Shown piece by piece: positions 12,012 to 23,254 of a stretch of 64,000 bases of DNA; position 1 is the first letter of the stretch, and each line of letters opens with the position of its first letter. The stretch spans positions 12,880,475-12,944,474 of the forward strand of contig NC_136005.1 in assembly GCF_048128805.1 (NCBI RefSeq), given 5' to 3'. The DNA is from Centroberyx gerrardi. Its lineage: Eukaryota > Chordata > Actinopteri > Beryciformes > Berycidae. A model generated the notes under the pieces. The model did not search any database. It saw nothing but the letters and a program-made list of their open reading frames with translations, and was not told the origin of the DNA. Both the position numbers and the translations under genes were made by a program.

Positions 12012-15000
12012 TCTGGCTGCCAGAGAGATTATAGGTTCTCAGAAAGTAATCCCTCCGCTGTTCCAAAACCCCAGCAGCAACAGCCACACAGGCCCAGATT
12101 GTGTTATATGTGTTTCTGTGTGTTTCTTTGTGGGTGTTTTTCTGACGTCCTGATAGTGTTTGCAGCAGTTCACTGGATGTAGCTTTGGCTTGGCTTATGA
12201 AGACTGAGGCTTTTCAACACCTGAGTGGAGACAGCGAATATTCTGCTTCCATGCAGCGGTGAACTATGGATTACAGAAGTCCCTGGGTTCCAGTTTGGTC
12301 TTCTAGGGACTCGTTCAATCTCTGTCAGCAGCCTCATAATGAACTGAGGGACACGGGTGTATGTACTTGTATTAATAGGCACCGGTTCTGTGTGTGTGTA
12401 AGAGTGTAAGTGAGCGTATTTGTGTTTTTAGGATCCTGAAAATATTTACTCAGGCTCAGTGTGTGTTTCAGGCTGATTAGAGTTGAGAGCGCATGTCTCA
12501 TTACCATATTTTCAAGGAGTTTTTACCTTAGAGACCTTATTACAATCAAGGCAGCCATATTTCGTATGTTTCCTGTGTGTGTGTGTGTGTGTGTGTGTTT
12601 GGCACTAGACCCTGCACACTCCTAACCTTTCTCTTAATTGGGCTCCCTCTCAAAGTTGTTCCCCAGTTGACTTAGCTTGACACTGTCATTTCCCCAAACT
12701 GGAAGTTAGTGAGGAGTGGACACCGGCATCGACGGGCCAGTTGATTTAGAAAAACAATTAATAAAAGTGAGAAAGTTGCAAAAATGATTGATAAAATGAC
12801 CAATATTCTAAATATACACTACCCTATACACTGACAACGATGGCTATGTCGTTTCTCAAGTTTATGTACAAATTTTGTATTTCTGGATTGGAGCTTTTTA
12901 GTTTTATCTCCCAAAATTGCCCATACTGCCCAGATGATGTCATCCACTCACTCCAGACTGTTTTTGGACATCTTTGTTCAAGGGAATTCAACAACACAAA
13001 CCTGAAAACCCTAAGTAACATGTCTGTTGATTGCTGAATGCATTCCCACACTCCTTTATGGCTAAGAGACATCAACCACTTCTAAACGCCACATAAAGCC
13101 ACTTGAGGCCTTTCACACCGCTGTCTGTAAAGCATTCTCAGCTTAACTGGGAGAGCTGCGTTCCACACTGTGCCATCTGAACTCCCTGCAGCCCCCTCTG
13201 TATCGCGGGCCCCTCGTGCCACATGGTGCTCCAGTTGGCTGTGGCATGTGACTTTAATGCCAGACCACCACCTGTCATGATGCAAGGTCCTCTACAGCAA
13301 ACTAAGCAGTCCAAAAAGATCCAGAGGAAGACAGATAAAGAGAGACAACCAGAGCAAAGACCTGAAGAGATGCGACGTCAAACCATCTGATCTGATCTTA
13401 ACTTCTAAGAACCTCCTGCACTGTAAAAATGGCCATCTTGACAAGTCAGTCTGTAGTTCTGAGTCTTAAAATCTTTGTTTCCTTGAAAAAATCTCCCAAT
13501 GTGGTAAGATAACTGTGTTTCCAATACACTCTCTGTTTTGAGAATTGTATTGAAAGAAGTGACAATATCCTGGAATAAGGTGTATGACTAAAACTCTCTC
13601 ATCTCTATTTGCTCATTTCTTAATGAAAAAAGAAGGACTTCCAAGGCACTCAAGACATAAAAAAAGCCTTTATTCCATGGCTAGTTCAATAGAAAATACT
13701 AAAAACATTTTGTCCCTGCTGTGGCCTTCTGCTGTGGAGTAGCACAATAAACTGCATGAAGCGCAAAATCATGCTACTCCCTGGTGAAGGCCACAGCATG
13801 GACAAAATGTTTTTAATACATTATTTTGAACTAGCCATGAAATAAAGGCTTTGACTTTTGCCTGAAGAAACTTTTTTCATCAAGCAACAATCCCAAACCC
13901 AAGAGCACCTTCAACAAATGTCTCCACAGACCGAACCCCAGTGGAAGCACTCTGTATTCTCTCTTTTTAAGACCCAATACTAGACGAAATTACTTGTTAA
14001 GATAGATATTTTTGCAAATTATCAAGCCTGTGTTGCCACTGAGATTAGAAAATGCTTCAAAAAGCACCAGAGCACGGCTGGAATTGATCCGGCACTGCAT
14101 CCAATTTAGGTGTCCCATCTGCAGCGGAGTGCAGCTCTAAAATGGTTTCCTCAGCCGCGTGAAATGGCCCCAGCACCGACATCGCTGATCCTCCCTATAC
14201 CGCCTCGACATTTAGAGCAGAGGTTATCAACACTAATGGGCTTTAGTGTGTTGTGTGTGTGTGTGTTTGTGTTAAAAAGAAAGAGGGGAAGCGAGGGAGA
14301 CAGAAAAAGAGAGAGCGAGAGAAAGGCCTGAGTAGAAACGAAGGGGAAAGGATAAGAAGAGAGAAGACAAAACAAATGCAGATTCCTTTCATGAAGAAAA
14401 TTATATGGAGAACAGATTAAAATCCAGTCTGCCTCTCTGTTTATTTGCTCCTGCTGCTCCTTTTATTTGCAGCCAGGTGACTCACAGTCTTATCGGAGAA
14501 GGCTGGTCATTAATGGTGGGCTGGAGTAATTAGAGTCAGCATTTCCCTCTATAGGGAGCAGGTCAGCACAGGCAGTCTCACATTAATGCCACACACATAC
14601 ACTCACACACACATACACACACATGCACAAAGGGTGCTCCTGTAAATTAGCTCAGTGAAAAGTGTCATTAACATCAGGTTACACAGTGTGAAACGCACTA
14701 AGAGACTGCTTCAGACTCATTAGATAAGAAAATGAAGCACGTCGCCCTCTTTCTCGTTCTTGTTCTACTTTCTCTCTGTCTCCGTTTCTGCCTCTCTCTC
14801 TCTCTCTCTCTCTCTTCCTCTCAATTGTTCCCTATCTCGCTCTGCCATTATTACCATCAACCCTATGCCCCTAAACAGCCATAACCATCTCTTCTCCATC
14901 TCATTGAGTCTGTGTGATGTTTTCCCGGCTGAGCTGTTACGATGGAGATAACGGCTGCTGTCTGTTCTCCTGGATTCATCGCTCTAATTAATGTTCTCTT

Positions 15001-18000
15001 GTTATACCCAATTACACTATGTGGGGAATGGCCTATTTCTCCATATGAAGTTTCCCCTGTCGTGAATACCTTAATGGAAGTGTATAGGTAAATGTGTTCG
15101 TCCCCAGTGGCAGAATAGTCCGAATTTCAAGCTCATCTTCAAAATCGGGAGGCATGTGCAGAGGCCGAGGATCGACGGTGAATGACTTCATCTCTCTTTT
15201 AGAGCAGCACAAGCAGTGAACTGTTGAAGTTTCCCCAAGTGTTGGAGATAGGCTTGAAATGGATTTTTTTTTTCAATGTGTGCTGCAGTCATAATCTATT
15301 CCTTCATGGCTGTGAAAGCAAATTGGGGTAATTGGTCTTACACGACACATTTATTGGGCTCTAATTGGACTACAGAAAGGATTTCCACAGTACAATTCAC
15401 GACCTACATGCATCCATCTCAGCTGTTCTAGTTTCCGAAATGATAGGTAATATCGTGACCTTTAGTTGTTCATTATTGTACAATCTATAACTCTGCAGAA
15501 ATAAAAATAAACAAAAAACCTCAGCAAACAATAAATACTGTGGCATCGGGGTTCTTTTGTGCTTCAAAGGGTCTGTGGAAAATGAGGCCAGACACCTTGT
15601 AACGAAGGCACACTTCGTTACTAATCCTTTGCACTATTTGCACATTTGTATTGTACGCTTTGATTTATTAAATAGTTTGCACAGTAATATTTGCACAGCA
15701 TTAATAATTGCAAACAGAGTCATGATTTAAAGTATTTTATTGAATATATATTTTACTAAACATTTTAAGTTTGTTTGTGTGAGTTATTTTATCTTGTCCT
15801 GCTGGAGCAGTTACTCAGCATGGTCAAGGATTGAAGCTCCACCTGAAGGAAACAAACAAATGTTCAGTACTCAACCTGACATGAAATGGGTTTTCATTGT
15901 TTGGTTGAATATCATGATTTGGTATGGGCAAGTGCAATATTTCTAAGTGCAATACTACAGTGGTGCAATGTAAGGGTTTTAATTGTTGGTTCATGCAATC
16001 ACTTACCTGTGCTGTCTTGTCTGTGTTCCAGGGTGTTCGGGCAAAAGAGTTCCCCGGGGTGTCCGAGCACCTATATATAGTTCCGGGAGGGACCATGTGA
16101 TGGGATAGCAGAGGGGGTGTTGTGTGTTGTGTGGGTGTTTGAACTCAAATGTATATTGTTTATATGTTGCAGTATTTATTGTTTGAGAGCAACATCAATT
16201 TGACTGTATGTATCGGATAGATATGTAGACTGGTAGGTTAAAGGGGGCAGTGTATTGTATTGTTGAATGTTATGCAAGTGACCCCTATAGTTGGTAGCAT
16301 CCAGGTTAATTACCTGAGGCAGAGTATAAAGGGCTGCCAGTGTTCATCTGCCTCAGCTATTGGTAGGACCCTGGAGAGCTGCTCATAGCCATGCTCTCAT
16401 TTTTTGCAACTTAGTGTCATTTTTGTCTTGTTATGTCATTTTTGTGGGTGAATAAACACCTTTGGTTGCACCGTACCACTGCCTCTTTTGCTGTGAATCC
16501 AGCCGCTAATCGGGTCAAGCCTAACAAGTGGTGTCAGAAGTTGGGGCCCGCACCACAGTAAAGAGGTGATGACAAGAGGTGCAAAGAAGAATGGCGTGCA
16601 GGAGCAGCCAGAGGATACAGGAGCTGTCAACACCAGGCTGTCTTTTAGACGGGGAGATCCCACCAGATGTAGGTAGCCTGCAAAGAGAGGACTCCACCAT
16701 AAAGCCTTGGTTTGAGAAGGTGACCGAGGTAGAGGGAGTTAAGCAGGGCAGTGTAGACTGTCTTGAAGAGGCTACCTATGTGGTAAAAGGTGGGATACTC
16801 TACCAGCGGAAGGAAAAGGTTGAGGCCTTGGTACTGCCACAGCAATTCAGACACAGGGTCATGGAACTTGGACATTCAATTCCATGGGCAGGACACATGG
16901 CATTCCAGAAAACACTTCATAGGATTGCTAGTCACTTTGTTTGGCCAGGCATGTATACCCAAATCTCTCAGTTTTGTAGTTCCTGTGAAAAATGCCAGCT
17001 GACTTCAGGAAGGGGGGTGGTGCGTGCTCAGTTGCAGCCTTTGCCAATCATTGAAACACCTTTTGAGAGAATAGCCATGGATGTTGTGGGACCATTAGAG
17101 AAGAGTTCCTCAGGCAATCGCTACATATTGGTCATATGTGATTATGCAACCCGGTACCCTGAAGCCTTCCCCCTTAGGTCTGTTAAGGCCAGACACGTGG
17201 CAAATTGCCTGTTACAGCTGTTTTCCAGGGTAGGCATAGCCAAGGAGATCCTGACAGACTGTGGGACAAACTTTTTGTCTAAACTGCTGCAGCAAGTTTA
17301 CCAGTTGTTAGGAGTCAAGGGTATTAAGACCACCCCTTACCACCCCCAAACGGACGGGCTTGTAGAAAGATACAACCAGACACTGAAAAACATGCTGCGC
17401 AAGTTTGTCTCCTGCACAGGTGCTGACTGGGACCAATGGCTGCCTTACCTGCTGTTCGCTTACCGAGAGGTGCCACAAGTGTCAACAGGTTTTTCGCCAT
17501 TTGAACTTGTGTATGGTCGCCAAGTGAGGGGGCCATTGGACCTTCTGAAGGACTACTGGGAAAGTCCCAAACCAGAAGGAGAGAACGTTGTGGCATATGT
17601 GGTCAAGATGAGGGAGAGACTGGAGCAGATGACAGCGCTTGCACGGGAGAACATGAGGTCGGCTCAACAATACCAAAAAACATGGTATGACCGGAAAGCC
17701 CGGGAGAGAGTCTTCAGCCCAGGCCAGCAGGTACTGTTGCTGCTTCCCACCAGTGACAGCAAGTTGCTGACCAAATGGCATGGACCATATAAAGTCACCA
17801 GACGAATGGGTAAGGTCACCTATGAACTTTATAGGCCAGAGCGAGTGAAAAAGCACCAGATCTTTCATGTAAACTTGTTGAAGGAATTCCAGGTTCAGCC
17901 AGAGCCTGTGCACCAGCAGCTGTTTGTGCGTGCAGTCCAGGATGAGGACGTGAATGAGAAGTTCTTTCCCACCAGTGCAGCAGAGCCCACCCCAGTGGAT

Positions 18001-20393
18001 CTGTCCCATCTGTCACCGAGCCAACAAGAGGATGTCAAGCCCCTCCTGGACCCAGAGCTTTTCCAGGAGACACCAGGTTTCACCTCTGTTGTCCAACACA
18101 AGGTTCGTCTAAAGAAGGATGCTCCAGTCCGGCAGAGGAGTTACAGGATTCCTGAGCGGTTGGTGCTAGCACTGAAAAAGGAAATAAAGTTGATGTTGGA
18201 GTTGGGGATAATTGAGGTCTCCAACAGTGAGTGGTGCAGTCCCATTGTACTTGTGCCAAAGAAAGATGGTTCTCTGCGGTTTTGTATTGACTTCAGGTAC
18301 CTCAACGCCATATCCGCCTTTGATCCATACCCGATGCCCCGAATCGATGACATGGTGGAGAGGGTCGGCAGAGCGAGGTACATCACCACACTGGACCTCA
18401 GCAAAGGCTACTGGCAGCTGGCCTTGGCACCAGAGGCTAAGGAGCTGACGGCGTTCAAGACACCATTTGGTATGTACCAGTTCCGTGTGATGCCATTTGG
18501 TCTCCACGGGGCACCTGCCACATTCCAGAGACTGATGGACCATGTGTTGAGGGATGTGTCTGAGTTCTCTGCAGCATACCTGGACGACGTGGTGATCTTC
18601 AGCCGGTCTTGGGAAGAGCACATGTCCCATCTGCAGCAAGTCCTGCAATGCATCCGAGTGGCTGGCCTAACCATCAATCCTCGGAAGTGTGCTGTTGCCC
18701 AGAGAGAAGTTCAGTACTTGGGTTTTGTCATTGGGTTTGGCAAAATCAAGCCACAATTAGGGAAAGTTGAAGCCATCCGTTCCTTCCCTGTTCCAACCAC
18801 CAAGAGGAAGGTGAAAGGCTTTGTGGGCCTGGTGGGGTGGTACAGGAAGTTCATTCCCCACTGTGCAGAGAGGTCAGCAGTGCTGAATGACCTCACAAGA
18901 GCCTCAGCCCCCAATAAAGTGCGCTGGACTGATGAGTGTGACAGAGCATTCAGAGACCTCAAGGAAGCAATCTGCACCCATCCGGTTCTCAACAGTCCAG
19001 ACTTTGATAAGCCATTCACCCTGCAAACAGATGCTTCTGGAGTGGGCCTCGGAGCTGTGCTGCTGCAGGAGGTGGATGAAGAGATGAAGCCGGTTGCATT
19101 CCTGAGTCGCAAGCTGTTGGACAGAGAAACAAGATACTCTACAGTGGAAAAAGAGTGTTTGGCGATGAAGTGGGCCATCGACACCCTCAGGTACTATCTG
19201 CTGGGACGACACTTCTTCCTGGAGACCGATCATCGTGCACTTCAGTGGCTGAATCGCATGAGGGATGCAAACATGCGCATCGCGGGTTGGTACCTCTCCT
19301 TGCAGCCATATGACTTCACCGTCCGCTACAGGTCAGGGAAGTCCAACGTCGTGGCTGACTGTCTGTCCCGTATCCATGAGGATTGAGGTACTGTGCTCCC
19401 ACAGGAGAGGGGGGAGGAAATGTAACGAAGGCACACTTCGTTACTAATCCTTTGCACTATTTGCACATTTGTATTGTACGCTTTGATTTATTAAATAGTT
19501 TGCACAGTAATATTTGCACAGCATTAATAATTGCAAACAGAGTCATGATTTAAAGTATTTTATTGAATATATATTTTACTAAACATTTTAAGTTTGTTTG
19601 TGTGAGTTATTTTATCTTGTCCTGCTGGAGCAGTTACTCAGCATGGTCAAGGATTGAAGCTCCACCTGAAGGAAACAAACAAATGTTCAGTACTCAACCT
19701 GACATGAAATGGGTTTTCATTGTTTGGTTGAATATCATGATTTGGTATGGGCAAGTGCAATATTTCTAAGTGCAATACTACAGTGGTGCAATGTAAGGGT
19801 TTTAATTGTTGGTTCATGCAATCACTTACCTGTGCTGTCTTGTCTGTGTTCCAGGGTGTTCGGGCAAAAGAGTTCCCCGGGGTGTCCGAGCACCTATATA
19901 TAGTTCCGGGAGGGACCATGTGATGGGATAGCAGAGGGGGTGTTGTGTGTTGTGTGGGTGTTTGAACTCAAATGTATATTGTTTATATGTTGCAGTATTT
20001 ATTGTTTGAGAGCAACATCAATTTGACTGTATGTATCGGATAGATATGTAGACTGGTAGGTTAAAGGGGGCAGTGTATTGTATTGTTGAATGTTATGCAA
20101 GTGACCCCTATAGTTGGTAGCATCCAGGTTAATTACCTGAGGCAGAGTATAAAGGGCTGCCAGTGTTCATCTGCCTCAGCTATTGGTAGGACCCTGGAGA
20201 GCTGCTCATAGCCATGCTCTCATTTTTTGCAACTTAGTGTCATTTTTGTCTTGTTATGTCATTTTTGTGGGTGAATAAACACCTTTGGTTGCACCGTACC
20301 ACTGCCTCTTTTGCTGTGAATCCAGCCGCTAATCGGGTCAAGCCTAACACACCTTTGGGGCTTCCAGTGATGATCATGACTCAGCTCTTGCAT

Positions 20394-20429
<36 letters not shown>

Positions 20430-23215
20430 CCTCTGTTTAGGTGTTGGTGAAGGAAGATTAGCCACTCAGGTTGACAGTTCCTCAGGCGAATAACCGTCTC
20501 ATTTAAGAAGGTGCAAGGTGATTTACAAGGGAATGTGCGGCCAATAAATGAGGGAGATGCCAGTAACCTAGTGTGGCCGGGGCCTCGGTGGAAAGTGTGT
20601 TATATATACGGAAGCATCCCATGGCGAGGACGCTGGCATTTTTTCCACTGCTGCCAGGGTTATTTTAATTAGACTGGACCTTTTCTCATAGACAGAACAG
20701 ACAATGGCACCGGTGCCATTTCCACCCCAGTCTGGCGTGCCTGGCATGCTGCAGGCAGGCACTCCGAGCATGATGGAGCGGCAGAGGCACAGATCGGATG
20801 ACCTGCGCTGAAAAAGAAGGGTCTAAGGGATAAATACTGAATACTGATGACTATCTTCGCCCTGCTTTTGCCTCACTATTGTTCTCTATCAATAACCTGT
20901 TCTATTTTTCCTCTATCTCCCTTCTATCTCGCTCTCTTATTGATCCTTTCCATCAGTCATAATCTCTGTCTCACCCTCTGCCTCTCCCTGCAGGCCTACC
21001 CGCTCAGCTCCATGGGGAAGAAGCAGCCGACGGTGCTGGTGGTCTGCGGTCCGGATCAAAATGGCGCGATTGGCCTGGTGTGTGCCCGACACCTGCGCAT
21101 ATTTGTAAGTAGACAACTGTACTGTGCATTTAAGTCATAAGAGGAACTTGAATGGGTGCCGTGGGTGACTGGCACCCACGGCCAACAATGTAGAGAATCC
21201 CTTGGAAGTTAGTAATATTGGTAAAAATTGCTCATAAATAAGCATAATATCAACAATCATAGACTATTTTCCGTCACTAATTCACTCTAATAACCTTTAT
21301 AAAGACAGTCACTGACAAATTTGCAAAGATTAAATCTAGAAAAAGGAATCTGTAGGGTCGATGCAAGATTTGGAAAAAAAAATGTTGCTGTGACATTGAG
21401 GCATTTGTGACTTAATTTTAATTGGTAAATAAATACACCAAATGTTCCTCATGTTGTTTTGACAGTTGGGAATCAGCGCGGCATTTTCTGCAGCAGAATA
21501 GTTGTGAATTTTAACTGTAATTTCAGTATGCTGATACGTTATTATGTTTGCCCTTTTAGACCTTTACAGGGTGTCCGCGGGGTCTTAAAAAGTATTAAAA
21601 GGTAATAAATCAATTTAGCGAAAATTAAGGCCCTTAAAAAGAATTAAAAAGTCTTCATCGCCATTTTATGAGGTATTAAATTTTGTAGCTATTTTTTCCA
21701 ATGTGAATAGCCTATTTGTCCAAAGAGTTTGTGTGCTAAAAGTTTGTGTGAATTTATTTATTTTGCTCCGCACAACTACTACAACAACCTACAACCGGAA
21801 ACAATAATGCATAACCCGGAAGTTAAGAGACGCCCTCTTGTGCACCGGGCGAATTGCGTAGCCATGTAGTGCTTGTGGGATTCTTCTGTGTAGGCTGTCA
21901 CTAAACTAACAAACGTAATGGGGAAATGCAAGTTCTCGGACAAGTGGTTGGAGGACACTGAATTTGCACCATGGCTGAGGCCTGTCACTGGGAATAACCG
22001 GGAGGCGTATTGTTCGGTGTGTAAGAAAGCAATAAGTGTAACCTCGATGGGGATCAACGCTATCCGGTCCCATATGCACAGTGCTAGTCACAAGAGCAAA
22101 GCATGCAAAGACCACAGAGGTTTTTGTTAATGACCGTGTTGTGTGTGTGTGTGCATGCGTGCGTGTGTGTGTGAGCGTGTTACTGTTATTACTTTTAATA
22201 AACCTTGCCTTTGGGTTAGTCACTCAATTTATTCTCTTGAGCTTTGTTCCCTCCCGGCCTATCTGAATTCTGTTGTATTGATACAGTGGTCCATAGAATT
22301 TATCGCAAACTAAGACTGTTTAGTTTTGCAATCTCAAAATCAATGTATAGTAAATGTAAGTTAAAGGTGTGTCGCTGATGTAACCGGTTACAGCTCGAAG
22401 TGGCGTTGAGGTCTTAAAATATATTGAAAAGGTCTTAAAAAAGGTCTTAAAAGGTATTGAATTTAACTTCAGGATTCCTGCATATACCCTGCTTTAACAT
22501 GGCTGGGTAGACAGAGATCACAACTATAACTTGCACCCATATGCATGAAGGGCAAGCTCAGGACAAAGGTATAGCCTGCTGCTCACACAGACAGACATTT
22601 GGACAACATCACAGGAGAAAAAAATTCTCGCAAAGTTTCATTTGCGTGGAGAATAACAGGGGACCCCCTATACAGGCCCTCTGTGTTTTATAGAATTTAA
22701 TCTCAGCTCCTGTAAATGGCTCTGAGCAGTTATCCCATTACCTTCTCTGCGAGGGCACTGAGACAGTCATGACATCATGCTGTTGTTACTCTCGTTAAAG
22801 CCGTCTGCATCTTATAGTTGGCAGCCATGATATGATGTCATGACCACGATGTCTGCCCGTCAGGCCGCATGCTGTAGACTGATGTTTCTGACAAATTTCT
22901 TCGGCAGGGAGGATTCATCCTTCGCAAATACATCACAGATCACGACCCTAACTGAAGGAGTATCGTTTTAGACTGAACGATTCATTCCAATGTATGGGAG
23001 GACCGCCTGATTTTACGTCTCTATCGGAAAGGAAATGTTGGATGTGTGTTTGGGGATCTTTGGTTTAGAAAGGAATGTATCTTATGCACTTTACCATATG
23101 TGTCTGACATGCTAGATTTACAGTGCATTGATAGCTCTGATTAAAACCATGTTTGATGGAGCCTGTTTAAGATGTCTGATGGCTCTCTGTGGAGTCTCCG
23201 TCTCCCTCTCGCCTG

Positions 23216-23254
<39 letters not shown>

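Larger units (their letters stand above)
15598..20349 (+). mobile_element. Gmr1-like Ty3/Gypsy LTR retrotransposon, gag/PR-deleted
   Basis: A 4752-bp element with two 929-bp LTRs (TG...CA ends) is flanked by the 5-bp direct repeat CACCT (15593-15597 and 20350-20354). It has a tRNA-type primer-binding site, a polypurine tract and one long pol frame. Pol order is integrase, then reverse transcriptase and RNase H. That copia-like order in a Gypsy-type element is the hallmark of the Gmr1 group, first described in Atlantic cod. No gag or protease is present between the primer-binding site and integrase. I found no LTR mismatch in a line-by-line comparison, implying very recent insertion. It lies in sense orientation in a yjefn3 intron. 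Confidence 0.93.

Noticed and set aside
17324..19233. Several 66-175 codon antisense frames and short sense frames within the retrotransposon
   Set aside because: Shadows of the long pol frame, which has clear domain motifs.
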